This document shows positions 45,246 to 54,186 of a stretch of DNA of 64,000 bases, piece by piece. Both the position numbers and the translations under genes were made by a program. The notes under the pieces were generated by a model. The model ran no database searches, was not told the DNA's origin, and worked only from the letters and a program-made list of their open reading frames with translations. Each line of letters starts with the position of its first letter. Position 1 is the stretch's first letter. Source of the DNA: Asticcacaulis sp. AND118 (GTDB lineage: Bacteria; Pseudomonadota; Alphaproteobacteria; Caulobacterales; Caulobacteraceae). The stretch is taken from NCBI RefSeq assembly GCF_020535245.1, contig NZ_CP084911.1, forward strand, positions 935,146 to 999,145, written 5' to 3'.

Positions 45246-45404
45246 TGCTCGCTTCATCATCCTGTCATCAAACCCTGTTTGACACTTTTTTGGCGGCTTA
45301 CGCGCGCAGCGGCGTTAAACTATCGGAGGGCGCGTGTTCAAAGCCGGCGGACCATGTACAGGATCGATGACAGGTGGACGATGAGGCCGGACCGGGAGGC
45401 GGAT

Positions 45405-45929
45405 ATGAGGCCGGATGCCGCCGCCACGCGGGTGGGCGGCCTTATAGAGCGGCTGGACGGCCGCCTGCGGCGCTATCTGGGTCGGGCCCTTCGGCCGGAG
45501 GATGCGGATGACGCGCTTCAGGACATCTATGCGCGGCTGATGCGGCTGGCCCATCGCGAGCCTCCGCCGGAATTCAACATCACCTATGTGTTCAAGACCG
45601 CCGACAGCGTCATGCGCGACCTCTATCGCCGCCGTCGCCGTCGCGAAAGCGACCAGCATGTCGAGCTCTCGGACAACCTGCCCGAAGACGCGCCGACGCC
45701 GTTCGACGAACTGCGCTGGCGTCAGAACGCCGACCTGCTGCGGCAGGCGATCCGTAAGCTCACGCCGCAGGAGCGGCTGGTGCTGATGCTGCACCGGGTT
45801 GAGGGTCTCAAGCTCAACGAAATCTCGCAAAAACAGGGCATTCCCTTGCGTAGTGTGCAGCGGCTGCTGGCCGACGCCCTCGCCAAATGCCGCCATAATC
45901 TCAAGGACAGCGGATGGTACGAACAGTGA
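45405..45929 (+). CDS. FecI-like ECF sigma factor
   Basis: The ATG at 45405 follows GGGAGGCGGAT and gives 174 aa. Region 2 is LGRALRPEDADDALQDIYAR, and region 4 is LTPQERLVLMLHRVEGLKLN, then EISQKQGIPLRSVQRLLADAL. Upstream in-frame ATG codons exist at 45354 and 45381 but lack as good a site. The sigma factor overlaps the FecR gene by 16 bp, and the STN receptor lies divergently, a complete cell-surface signalling set. Confidence 0.9.
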   Translation: MRPDAAATRVGGLIERLDGRLRRYLGRALRPEDADDALQDIYARLMRLAHREPPPEFNITYVFKTADSVMRDLYRRRRRRESDQHVELSDNLPEDAPTPFDELRWRQNADLLRQAIRKLTPQERLVLMLHRVEGLKLNEISQKQGIPLRSVQRLLADALAKCRHNLKDSGWYEQ

Positions 45930-46846
45930 TCCCGTTTCAGGGAAAGGGGACTCCGCCACAGGACGCCGAAGCCTTGCGTCTGGTGGAGGCGATGACGCGT
46001 GAGGAGGCCATAACGTCTGATACGGCCGCAAACGCCCCCGATTCCGAAGGTGACGTGTGGAAACGTCGCGAGCTTGAGGCCGTATGGGACGCGGTCGGTC
46101 TGCTCGATGCGGCGGATTTCGCCGAACAGATGCCTGCGCGCCGTCCGTGGTGGCCTGTGGCGGCGGGTATCGCTGCAGCGGTGGTGCTGGGGCTTGGCGT
46201 CTTTTACCTCAGCCAGCGCCCGACCGTCTACGAAACGTCGGTCGGTGAGCGCCGTCCGCTGGTGCTGGCCGACGGGTCGCGCGTAACGCTGAATACCGAC
46301 AGCCGCATCGAGGTGCGCGGCCGCAAGGTCGAACTGACGCGCGGCGAAGCCCTGTTCGAGGTGGCGCACAAGGCGGACGCCCGGCCCTTCGATGTCATCA
46401 CCGATCAGGCGCGGGTGCGGGTTACCGGCACGCGCTTCAATGTGCGTCTGGATGAGGGCCGCACCGGCGTCGACCTGATCGAGGGTCATGTCGAGGTGCG
46501 CGGTCAGAAGACCGACGCGGGCATGGTCAGGCTCGATGCCGGTCAGGCGGTCGAGGTGGATGACAGGGGCCGGGTCGGGCGCGTACACACGGCGGATACC
46601 GATGGCGTGGCGGACTGGTTGCAGGGACGTCTGACCTTCGACAATACGCCGCTGAGCGAGGCCGTGGCCGAAATGAACCGCTACAGCCGGCGCAAGCTGG
46701 TGCTCGCCGATGCGGGATTGAAGGGCCTATCCATCAATGGCGAGTTCCAGAGCGGCGACGTGCTGGCCTTTTCACAGGCGCTTCAGGCGCTTTATCGGGT
46801 GGATGTAGAGGTGCAAGGGGAAACCCTCGTCATGCACGATAACTAG
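45914..46846 (+). CDS. fecR: FecR-like anti-sigma factor
   Basis: This 310-aa protein has a cytoplasmic N-terminal domain, one TM helix (WWPVAAGIAAAVVLGLGVFYL) near residue 80, the FecR domain (YETSVGERRPLVLADGSRVT, VELTRGEALFEVAHKAD, VTGTRFNVRLDEG) and a C-terminal STN-like domain (LTFDNTPLSEAVAEMNRYS). The N-terminal part binds the sigma factor and the C-terminal part meets the receptor STN domain in the periplasm. Overlap with the sigma gene implies coupled translation. Confidence 0.92.
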   Translation: MVRTVIPFQGKGTPPQDAEALRLVEAMTREEAITSDTAANAPDSEGDVWKRRELEAVWDAVGLLDAADFAEQMPARRPWWPVAAGIAAAVVLGLGVFYLSQRPTVYETSVGERRPLVLADGSRVTLNTDSRIEVRGRKVELTRGEALFEVAHKADARPFDVITDQARVRVTGTRFNVRLDEGRTGVDLIEGHVEVRGQKTDAGMVRLDAGQAVEVDDRGRVGRVHTADTDGVADWLQGRLTFDNTPLSEAVAEMNRYSRRKLVLADAGLKGLSINGEFQSGDVLAFSQALQALYRVDVEVQGETLVMHDN

Positions 46847-46914
46847 GCTCAGGACCGATTAATTGGTTGCGTAGAGTTTGAAGGGCGGATGCACGCGTTG
46901 TCTGGAGGTACGCT

Positions 46915-46992
46915 ATGACCGTTACGCCACACCTTCTTCTCCGCATAGCCATTGCCGCTGCCGACATCTTCTGGCTGACCAATGAGTCCTGA
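46915..46992 (+). CDS. Possible 25-aa peptide after fecR
   Basis: GGAGGT lies 6 nt before an ATG that opens 25 codons (including HLLLRIAIAAADIFWL, a short hydrophobic helix) before TGA. It could be a small membrane peptide or the start of a decayed gene. Support is the ribosome site only. Confidence 0.3.
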   Translation: MTVTPHLLLRIAIAAADIFWLTNES

Positions 46993-47198
46993 GCTTAGGA
47001 ATTTACCGCAATACAGCATGCATTATAGGCGAGAGCCCGCACAGTTTCGACTTTCCCATCCGACACCAAAAGAGGCCAGTCGAAAACCTGGGGTCGACAT
47101 CCATTCAATCCTTGTGCCGGCTAGGGACGACTTGATGCTCTGCCGGTTTAACTTACTGATGCAACTGAGATATGAAGTGTTTTTTATAGGTTCGGGGA

Positions 47199-47393
47199 TT
47201 ACCGCCCATTCACTTGAGTATGGGCTCCGCGGTCTGATCCGCCGACATCTTGCGCGCGTTCGTTCAACTGTTCCGCCGTCAGGAAAAACCAAACCGCCGA
47301 CGCCGCGGCCACGAGAGTGACGAAAAGCGAAATGCCTTTCCACATGAGCTTGCCAGTGGGCTGGCGGCGTTGAGGGGATTTGGATTCAACCAT
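47199..47393 (-). CDS. Single-TM small membrane protein
   Basis: The ATG at 47393 has GGAAGG about 10 nt upstream and gives 64 aa. One helix (LFVTLVAAASAVWFFL) near residue 30 follows a basic N-terminus (SPQRRQPTGKLMWKG). No family is recognised. The competing plus-strand frame at 46982-47320 has no ribosome site. Confidence 0.45.
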   Translation of the reverse strand: MVESKSPQRRQPTGKLMWKGISLFVTLVAAASAVWFFLTAEQLNERAQDVGGSDRGAHTQVNGR

Positions 47394-47556
47394 TGAGACG
47401 AACCTTCCGTTTTGTGGGGCGAGCGCAGGCGTCGCGGATCTCATGCCCTCTCTAAATCAGAGAAGCGAAAGATGCAGTGGTGTCGTCCGCTCAGTTCGCA
47501 AGGCGTACCTAAATGGCGGGTCGCTCGCGCCGTCGTCAGTGGCCGCGAAAGTAACG

Positions 47557-47587
47557 GGAGCGGGCGCACCTTAGGGTGGCCCGCTCC
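47557..47587 (-). terminator. Hairpin after the secreted hydrolase
   Basis: GGAGCGGGC and GCCCGCTCC pair over 9 bp and the stem continues with CACC/GGTG around TTAG. It lies 21 nt past the hydrolase stop on the minus strand. No T run follows. Confidence 0.5.
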
Positions 47588-47608
47588 AGATTAATGCGCA
47601 TGCGAGCC

Positions 47609-48400
47609 TTAGCGGGATTGAGAGACCGTTTTAGCCGCCGTGTCGATCGTATCGGCGACGACTTCCGGCTGGGTCATGAACAGCGCATGGCTGGCCGAGA
47701 CCTTGGTGACCTTCGCATTTATGCGGTGGGCCATATGCAGCAGCATGGCCTGATCGAAAGCCTTGTCTTCGGTGGCGATGACGGCCCAGCTCGGCTTCGT
47801 CCGCCAGGCGGCGTTCTTGAGCTTCGTACCGAAGGCCGACAGATTGATCGGCACCTGAGAGTTTGCCATGAAGGCGGCGTCGGCATCGCTCAGATCATGA
47901 GCGAACCCGGCCTTGAACTTGTCGCGGGCGACATAGGCGAAGCCATCGTCCCGCGTGTCCAGAACGAACTCGGTGGCGGGGGCAAAGCCTTCATATTGCT
48001 GGGCCGTCGTCTCGCCCGCATCGGGGGAGAGGGCCGAGACGTAGACGAGCCCCGCCACCTTGGCGTCGATACCGGCTTCGGTGATGACGGTGCCGCCCCA
48101 GGAGTGACCGACGAGGATGGTCGGGCCGTCCTGCTGCGCCAAGGCGCGCCGGGTGGCCGCCACGTCGTCTTCGAGAGAGGTCAGCGGGTTTTGAACGATC
48201 GTAACGCGATAGCCTTGCTGGGTCAGGCGGTCGTAGACTCCGCGCCAACCGGTGCCGTCGGCGAAGGCGCCGTGGACGAGCACGACATTCCTGACCGTCT
48301 GATTTTGCGGGATCGTCTCCTTTGCAATGGCGGGCGAAACGGCCATGATCGCCAAGGCGGCGGTAGCGGCGGCGAGAACAGTGTTAATCGTGGTTTTCAT
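47609..48400 (-). CDS. Secreted alpha/beta hydrolase under MarR control
   Basis: The start at 48400 has GGAG 8 nt upstream and gives 263 aa with a signal peptide (ending VSPAIAKE). The hydrolase core has VVLVHGAFADGTGWRGVYDR, the nucleophile elbow GHSWGG near residue 100, Asp in the segment AVIATEDKAFDQA and His in VSASHALFMTQP. The family covers plant salicylate-binding-like esterases and bacterial ester or haloperoxidase-like hydrolases. The shared promoter with an OhrR-like gene suggests induction by peroxides or other oxidants. Confidence 0.87.
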   Translation of the reverse strand: MKTTINTVLAAATAALAIMAVSPAIAKETIPQNQTVRNVVLVHGAFADGTGWRGVYDRLTQQGYRVTIVQNPLTSLEDDVAATRRALAQQDGPTILVGHSWGGTVITEAGIDAKVAGLVYVSALSPDAGETTAQQYEGFAPATEFVLDTRDDGFAYVARDKFKAGFAHDLSDADAAFMANSQVPINLSAFGTKLKNAAWRTKPSWAVIATEDKAFDQAMLLHMAHRINAKVTKVSASHALFMTQPEVVADTIDTAAKTVSQSR

Positions 48401-48431
48401 CGGGGGCTCCATTTTATTTTCGAGATAATTG

Positions 48432-48497
48432 TTATCGCGATAATTAAATTCCTAATTTGCACCATTCCCCATGTCAAGAGAAAAGTTATCGCGATAT
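48432..48497. promoter_or_regulatory. Paired MarR/OhrR operators
   Basis: TTATCGCGATAA (48432-48443) is a perfect palindrome and TTATCGCGATAT (48486-48497) is a near copy 54 bp away. A partial third copy (TTCGCGAT) lies at about 48503-48510. They lie between the divergent hydrolase and marR-like genes, so one regulator should control both. Confidence 0.75.
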
Positions 48498-48543
48498 TGT
48501 TTTTCGCGATGGGTGCGCTATAATGTAAAGAAAGGAGATTCAC

Positions 48544-49011
48544 ATGTCAGACAAGCTAGGCGGCCCGCCCCCCCTGGAATCCCAGTTATGCTACTCGATC
48601 TATTCGGCCGGGATCGCCATTCAGCGCATCTATAAGCCGCTGCTGGACGAACTGGGGCTTACCTATCCCCAGTACCTTGTTCTCAATGTGCTGTGGCGTG
48701 CGGATGGCCAGACTGTCGGCGCCGTCGCGGAGGCGCTGGCGCTGGAATCGAGCACGCTGACGCCCATGCTCAAACGTCTTGAAGCGGCGGGGCTCGTCAC
48801 ACGGACCCGCAATCCGCAGAGCGAGCGTCAGGTGCTTCTGACGCTGACGCCGGACGGGCGGGCCTTGCAATCGAAAGCCGGTTGCCTCGGTCAGGCCTTG
48901 CTTGAAGCCTCACAGCAGAGCCCGAAGGCGCTTGCCGACCTGAATGAGAGTATCCGGCACTTGCGCGACACGATCTATTCCCGAACGGAGGGCTGGCAGG
49001 CGCCCATCTGA
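48544..49011 (+). CDS. MarR-family regulator, OhrR-like with reactive Cys
   Basis: This 155-aa winged-helix protein has the recognition region TVGAVAEALALESSTLTPML and the wing RTRNPQSERQVLLTL. The N-terminal LESQLCYSIYSAG carries Cys16 at the position of the peroxide-sensing Cys of OhrR (LCF/YxLY). Oxidation of that Cys releases OhrR from DNA. A strong AAAGGAGA site precedes the ATG. The divergent hydrolase replaces the usual ohr peroxidase gene. Confidence 0.87.
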   Translation: MSDKLGGPPPLESQLCYSIYSAGIAIQRIYKPLLDELGLTYPQYLVLNVLWRADGQTVGAVAEALALESSTLTPMLKRLEAAGLVTRTRNPQSERQVLLTLTPDGRALQSKAGCLGQALLEASQQSPKALADLNESIRHLRDTIYSRTEGWQAPI

Positions 49012-49103
49012 ACCGGACGGGCGGTAGAAGCCGGTGGCGTGAATGCGCTTCGCCCGCGACAGATGCGCGGCTGCCGATCCTGAAACGATGACGGCCTGTT
49101 ATC

Positions 49104-49912
49104 CTTATCCACTCGCAAATTGCCGCGCCGCCTGGATGAACGCGCTCCAGCCGCCCGGCGGCGATATCATCGCGCACATCCGCTTCCATAATATACCCAA
49201 GCTCCAGTCCATTCTGTGCGGCCATTCGCACAAGGCTCGGCTCGTCCAGGGTTAGCGAGCCTTGTACATCGATCTGCATCGTATGGCCGTCATTCTCAAA
49301 TCGCCATCGCAGCAAAGCATGGTTGGGGAGACGGGCGCGGATGCAGCGATAACGGTACAGGTCGGTCGGTACCATTGGCTTACCGTGCGTACGCAGGAAT
49401 TCGGGTGACGCGACCACGGCATTGCGACGACGCAGGCCGAGTGACAAGGCAATCATGTCGCTGGGCACCAAATCCAGCGGCCTCAAACCCAGGTCGAAAC
49501 CCGCCGCAACTATATCGACCAGTCGCCCTTCGGTGACAAGATCGACATGCACCTGGGGAGCGCTGCATGAATGAAAAGATGAGCGGCTCCATCACCTCTC
49601 TGGCGGCCGACGCGAAGGCGTTGATACGCAATGTGCCGGTCGGTACTTCCTGAAGCGATTGCGCCGCGAGCATCGCGTCGTGGATGTCGGTCATCGCGGG
49701 TGCAACCCGTTCCACAAAGGCCTTTCCCGCATCGGTAATCGAGACGCTTCGGGTCGTGCGGTTGAACAGGCGAATACCCAGCGGTCAAGCTCGGCGACGG
49801 CATTGCTCAGTGATATCGTCGATATGCCGAGTTCCAGCGCTGCCGCTGTGAACGAGCCCAGGCGGGCGATGCACAGAACGGCGTCCAACTCGGCCAGAAC
49901 AAATCGCGTCAT
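49104..49912 (-). pseudogene. LysR-family regulator broken by frameshifts
   Basis: Parts of one LysR protein lie in three frames: the helix-turn-helix start ([20 protein letters not shown], ending SNAVAELDR) from 49912, then [40 protein letters not shown] and onward in a second frame, then [20 protein letters not shown] through IMEADVRDDIAAGRLERV in a third. The C-terminus ends abnormally soon after LERV, so a further deletion is likely. Two or more frameshifts make the protein non-functional unless they are sequencing errors. Confidence 0.8.
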
Positions 49913-50086
49913 TATCCTCTTTTCGAAATGCGTCATCCTGATCTAACCCGGTTATCAAGTCAATCTGATGGCTGTTTGAGGAGCGTCGCGGCGACGGCGT
50001 CCCTTTTTCATCACCTTTTCTGATTTGACTGTTGAGAAATAATCACACTTAAAACGCGAAAACGGCTTGGACAAAATAAAATCACT

Positions 50087-50097
50087 TTAGTAGGAAT
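50087..50097 (+). promoter_or_regulatory. TTAGTAGGAAT motif upstream of DszB-like gene 2
   Basis: The 11-mer TTAGTAGGAAT lies in an AT-rich stretch, 71 nt before the start of the second DszB-like gene. It matches the motif upstream of the first paralogue. Confidence 0.5.
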
Positions 50098-50167
50098 AAA
50101 GAGCGCTTCAGGCGTATCCTGCCTCCCTCGATGCGGCCTTGCGCATCGTCCAACGAAGGTGACTCCC

Positions 50168-51241
50168 ATGTCCGTCAGGCCGTCCGCATCGTCGACCGTC
50201 CCGCCTTCGGCATCACCCACGATGCCGTCGCAGTTGGTGTGGTACGCGCGGTGCCCGACCCTGACGGCCATGGGCCTTTTGGCGCATCGCGGCGTGTTGC
50301 AACGCGAATTCCGCCGCGACCCGGTCAATTTCGTCTCGGTGCGCGAAACCTCGCTGCCCTCGGTGCGGCAGGGCTATCTCGACCATTCCCTGGCCAATCT
50401 GGTGCGCGAAGGCGACGCGGCGACGGCCTTGTGGTCGTACGGCCTGAACGAGCGCTCGCGACTGCTGGCCGTGGGGCATACCTATCACACCGTGCTGGTG
50501 GTGGCGCCGTCGCGCTCGCCTCTGTCACGGCTCGAAGACCTCAAGGGGCATACGCTGGCCCTGCCGCGCGAAGCGGGCAGCTTCTCGCCGGCGCGCGTGC
50601 GTTCGCTGCGGGCGTGGGAAAGCCTTCTCGATCTCGGCGGCCTGAAAGCGGCGGACGTCAATTTTCACAATCTGGTCGCAGGCCACCCTTCGACGCCCTT
50701 CGGCGACATCGCGCGCCGCGAAATCGAAACCGTTCTGGGCGGCGAGGCCGATGCCGGGCTGTTGTTCGGGGCCAAGGGGCTGGAACTGGCGCGCACGGCG
50801 GGCCTGAAAATCATCCACGCCTTCGAAGCCGCCGACATCAAGGCCGATCCGAGGCTCAACGGCCTGATCGAACTGCGGACCCTGACCATCGACTATCCGT
50901 TTCTGGAGGCCAATGAAGAGGTCGTGTCGCGGCTGGTGCAGTCTCTGGCCGGGGCCGCCGACTGGGCGCGCAGCTTTTCGAAGCAGGCCCTGTCGCATAT
51001 CGCCGAAGAGGGCAAGGTCGAACCCGACGACGTGGTTCGCGCCTATGGCGACCTGATCGCCGAAGGCACGGCTTTGGGGGCCGAAGAGTGGCGGCTGGCC
51101 GATCTGGGGCGCTTGCTCGACTGGCTGAAAGCGCGTCAGGCCGTAGCGGCGACGGTCGATCTTAAGGCGTGGAGCCGGACCGATGTGTTGAACCCCAAAC
51201 CCTTGAAGAGCTTGCCAAAGACCTTGAACGCCGTTGCCTGA
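50168..51241 (+). CDS. Second DszB-like protein / NMT1-type binding protein
   Basis: The ATG at 50168 has GAAGG about 9 nt upstream and gives 357 aa with no signal peptide. It aligns with the protein at 16525-17592 (WYARCPTLTAMGL against WYTRCPVPTPLGL). The DszB Cys and Arg are kept (Cys29, Arg80), but the His position reads Tyr70 (YLDHSLANLVREG). It also shows the ATP-independent binding-protein fold (RLEDLKGHTLALPREAGSFS). It may be a variant desulfinase or a substrate-binding protein that has lost catalysis. It is alone, with a terminator after it. Confidence 0.7.
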   Translation: MSVRPSASSTVPPSASPTMPSQLVWYARCPTLTAMGLLAHRGVLQREFRRDPVNFVSVRETSLPSVRQGYLDHSLANLVREGDAATALWSYGLNERSRLLAVGHTYHTVLVVAPSRSPLSRLEDLKGHTLALPREAGSFSPARVRSLRAWESLLDLGGLKAADVNFHNLVAGHPSTPFGDIARREIETVLGGEADAGLLFGAKGLELARTAGLKIIHAFEAADIKADPRLNGLIELRTLTIDYPFLEANEEVVSRLVQSLAGAADWARSFSKQALSHIAEEGKVEPDDVVRAYGDLIAEGTALGAEEWRLADLGRLLDWLKARQAVAATVDLKAWSRTDVLNPKPLKSLPKTLNAVA

Positions 51242-51312
51242 TCATATCCCCTGATCACAGCAATGGCTTCAGGGTGACGCGGTGTCGATCTGATCCGCCG
51301 TGTCGCCGAAGA

Positions 51313-51343
51313 AGGCCCGGGAGTGGTGCCCCGGGCCTTTTTT
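51313..51343 (+). terminator. Terminator of the second DszB-like gene
   Basis: AGGCCCGGG and CCCGGGCCT form a 9-bp stem followed by a run of six T residues (51338-51343). It lies 72 nt after the stop codon. Confidence 0.85.
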
Positions 51344-51399
51344 CTTTTCTGTCGCGATATTATAGCCAAAAAACCGCTGACACTTTTTGGCATATCGCT

Positions 51400-52269
51400 C
51401 TATCTCGCCGCCTTATCCAGAGCGGCGAAATCCGCGTCGCTCAAATCTATGCCCGCGGCGGCAACGTTTTCCTCAAGGTGCCTGACCTTGCCCGTACCGG
51501 GGATGGGCAACATTACCGGGCTGCGCTTCAGCACCCAGGCGAGCGCGATCTGCGGCGGCGTGGCCTGATACTGCCGGGCCAGCCGATCGAGCGGTCCGCC
51601 GGGTTTGGCCAGATCGCCCGCCGCCAGCGGATACCACGGGATGAAACCGATGCCGTTGGCCGTGCAATAGTCGAGCACGTCCTCGTGGCGGCGCTCGACC
51701 AGATTGTAGAGGTTCTGCACCGTCGCCACCGGGAAGACGCGGCGCGCGGCCTCGATTTCCGCCACGCCGACTTCCGACAGACCCGCATGGCGGATGACGC
51801 CCTCATCCCGCAACTGTCTGATGGCGGCGAACTGCTCGTCGCGCGGCACGCGCGGATCGATACGGTGCAGTTGCCACAGGTCGATGCGCTCGACCCCCAG
51901 AAGCTCGCGGCTGCGGTGGGCCTGTTTGATCAGATAGTCCGGATTGCCGTTCGCGTTCCAGATGTTCGGGCCGGGGCGGGTCAGACCGCCCTTCGTGGCG
52001 ACGACCAGCCCGTCGGCATAGGGATGAAGCGCCTCGCAGATCAGCTTTTCCGAAGTCTCCGGCCCGTAGGAATCGGCGGTGTCGATGAAATTGACGCCCA
52101 GATCGCTCAGGCGTTTCAGCGTATCGAGCGCGGCGTTGCGGTCGGCGGGCTCGCCCCACACGCCGCTGCCGGTGATGCGCATGGCCCCGAAACCGAGGCG
52201 GTTGACGGTGAGATCGCCACCGATTGAGAACGTGCCCGACGGACGGGCATCGGGAAGGGCTTGGCTCAT
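51400..52269 (-). CDS. Aldo/keto reductase
   Basis: The ATG at 52269 (AAGGAA upstream) gives 289 aa. The TIM-barrel catalytic tetrad is visible: Asp and Tyr in [14 protein letters not shown], Lys in [12 protein letters not shown] and His in [12 protein letters not shown]. The NADPH site is [17 protein letters not shown] near the C-terminus. It reduces carbonyls with NADPH in the cytoplasm, substrate unknown. It shares a divergent promoter region with the M20 gene. Confidence 0.93.
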   Translation of the reverse strand: MSQALPDARPSGTFSIGGDLTVNRLGFGAMRITGSGVWGEPADRNAALDTLKRLSDLGVNFIDTADSYGPETSEKLICEALHPYADGLVVATKGGLTRPGPNIWNANGNPDYLIKQAHRSRELLGVERIDLWQLHRIDPRVPRDEQFAAIRQLRDEGVIRHAGLSEVGVAEIEAARRVFPVATVQNLYNLVERRHEDVLDYCTANGIGFIPWYPLAAGDLAKPGGPLDRLARQYQATPPQIALAWVLKRSPVMLPIPGTGKVRHLEENVAAAGIDLSDADFAALDKAAR

Positions 52270-52393
52270 GTGCGGGGTTCCTTCGGGTTTACCCTCAATC
52301 TGGGGCGGGCCGGGCGCGGACGCAAGGCGGAGCCGCTTGACAATGTCGACGGACCACAGACTATTTGAACCATAGCTGTGAGGGGATAAGATC

Positions 52394-53713
52394 ATGCGCC
52401 GTCTGCTGCCTGTTGTTACCGCCGCTTTGATCGGGTTGGGTGCGCCGGCCCTGGCCGAACCGGACTATGTCGCGGCCATCCGCGCCGACTACAACAACGA
52501 CCTTGCCGCGCTGTGGGACGGGTTCCACCGCAACCCCGAACTGTCCATGCTGGAAACGAAGACCGCCGCGCGCATGGCCAAAGAACTGCGCGCCGCCGGG
52601 GCCGAGGTGACCGAAAAGGTCGGCGGCACCGGCGTGGTGGCCATCATCCCCAACGGACCCGGACCGGTCGTCATGCTGCGTGCCGATATGGACGGCCTGC
52701 CGGTCAAGGAAGCGTCGGGCCTCGCCAACGCGTCGACGGCGAAGCAGGTCGGCATGGACGGCGTCGAATATCCGGTCATGCACGCCTGCGGCCACGACAC
52801 GCATATTACGGCCATGGTCGCTACGGTGCGCCAGCTCCAGCGCCTGAAAGCGCAGTGGAAGGGCACGGTTGTCGTGGTCATCCAGCCAGGCGAGGAGCGG
52901 GTGATGGGCGCCAAGGCCATGCTCAAGGACGGCCTCTATACGCGCTTTCCGAAGCCGGATTACGCCCTGGCCTTCCACGTCAATTCGCAGATGCCGACGG
53001 GCAAGGTGTCGGCATCTGAGAGCATCCAGTATTCGTCATCGGATTCGATCGACATCCACGTCCACGGCGTCGGCGCACACGGGGCCTCGCCGCATCTGGG
53101 CAAGGACCCGGTCTATATCGGCAGCCAGATCGTCATCGCCCTGCAAGGGCTGATCAGCCGCGAGCGCCCGCCGCTCAGCCCCGGCGTCATTACGGTGGGT
53201 GCCTTCCGTTCGGGCAGCAAGCACAACATCATTTCCGACGCCGCCGAGCTTCAGGTGACGGTGCGCGCCAATGACGAGGCTACGCGCGCGCAACTGGTGA
53301 GCGGCGTGAAGCGCGTGGCCGAGAATATGGGCCGCGTCAATGGTCTGCCCGACGACAAGCTGCCGGAGGTCAAGGTCAGCGAAGGCACGCCGACGACTAT
53401 CAATGACGCGGCGTTGGCGCGACGGCTGAACGGGGCGATTGCGTCTGCGCTGGGGGCCGATACGGTCATCCCGTTCGAGCAGATGGGCATGGGGGCGGAG
53501 GATTTCGCCTATTTCGTCCAGCCCGACCTCAAGGTGCCTGGCTATTATTTCGCGGTCGGCGGCACGCCTCAGGCGACGCTCGATGCCGCCAAGGCCGGTG
53601 GACCCGCTGTGCCTTCGCACCATTCGCCGTTGTTCAAGGTCGATGCAGAAGCGGCCATCGTCACCGGGGCTTCGGCCATGACCGCCGCCGTGCTCGACCT
53701 GATGAAGCCGTAG
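52394..53713 (+). CDS. Secreted M20D amidohydrolase
   Basis: This 439-aa protein has a signal peptide (ending APALAE). Metal-binding motifs are [20 protein letters not shown] and [13 protein letters not shown], and the dimerisation domain and the final [11 protein letters not shown], then SHHSPLF, are typical of the hippurate/IAA-amino acid hydrolase group. It should release acids from N-acyl amino acids in the periplasm. An AGGGGA ribosome site precedes the ATG. Confidence 0.93.
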   Translation: MRRLLPVVTAALIGLGAPALAEPDYVAAIRADYNNDLAALWDGFHRNPELSMLETKTAARMAKELRAAGAEVTEKVGGTGVVAIIPNGPGPVVMLRADMDGLPVKEASGLANASTAKQVGMDGVEYPVMHACGHDTHITAMVATVRQLQRLKAQWKGTVVVVIQPGEERVMGAKAMLKDGLYTRFPKPDYALAFHVNSQMPTGKVSASESIQYSSSDSIDIHVHGVGAHGASPHLGKDPVYIGSQIVIALQGLISRERPPLSPGVITVGAFRSGSKHNIISDAAELQVTVRANDEATRAQLVSGVKRVAENMGRVNGLPDDKLPEVKVSEGTPTTINDAALARRLNGAIASALGADTVIPFEQMGMGAEDFAYFVQPDLKVPGYYFAVGGTPQATLDAAKAGGPAVPSHHSPLFKVDAEAAIVTGASAMTAAVLDLMKP

Positions 53714-53729
53714 TAACTCAGAGGAGGTT

Positions 53730-53912
53730 GCGTCGAAAAGGGGAACTTCCGCGCCGCATGATAGAGGGTGAGGATTTCGATCCGTTCACGTAATCGATAT
53801 ACAACGATATACGGTGTGCCGGACACGATCAGAATACGTGTATCCGGCTCATCTCCGACGGCCGATTTCAGGGCACTTGTCTAGCGACCGTAGTCCAAAG
53901 AATTTCAAGCAT
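53730..53912 (-). pseudogene. ParE/RelE toxin with internal deletion
   Basis: A start overlapping the partner gene (ATGCTTGA) opens with MLEILWTTVARQ, the typical ParE first strand, and soon hits a stop. The later frame from 53826 carries the ParE C-terminal strand (TPYIVVYRLRERIEILTLYH, then AARKFP). The middle of the protein is missing and the frame is shifted. It is therefore a dead toxin. Confidence 0.65.
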
Positions 53913-54099
53913 TCGGGACGAATTTTTGAACAATAGCGCTGATTTCGTCCGGTGTCGCAAACCGACATTCATCGGCGGCCGTGCGACCGGCTTTTACTTT
54001 CTCTGTCTGCCAAGCAAGCACGTCCTCAGGCGCTTCGGTTTCGAAGTGCGGAGGAAAAGTGACGTCATCGAATGACAGCGGCTTTTGCGTCTGTTTCAT
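53905..54099 (-). CDS. Small partner protein, probable antitoxin
   Basis: This 64-aa product overlaps the toxin start, as antitoxin genes do. It contains DVLAWQTEKVKAGRTAADEC and RFATPDEISAIVQKFVPNA. It shows no clear DNA-binding motif, and the identification is from position next to a ParE remnant. An earlier TTG start at 54132 is possible. Confidence 0.55.
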   Translation of the reverse strand: MKQTQKPLSFDDVTFPPHFETEAPEDVLAWQTEKVKAGRTAADECRFATPDEISAIVQKFVPNA

Positions 54100-54186
54100 A
54101 AGGCTCAGTTTGCCAGATTTACCTCTAAACAACCAGCCCTCTCATCGACGTAGTCAGGGCGTAGATGGGCGGGAGTAGTCCTGACC

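Noticed and set aside
46982..47320. 112-codon plus-strand frame after fecR
   Set aside because: No ribosome site or domain. The opposite strand carries a better small TM gene.
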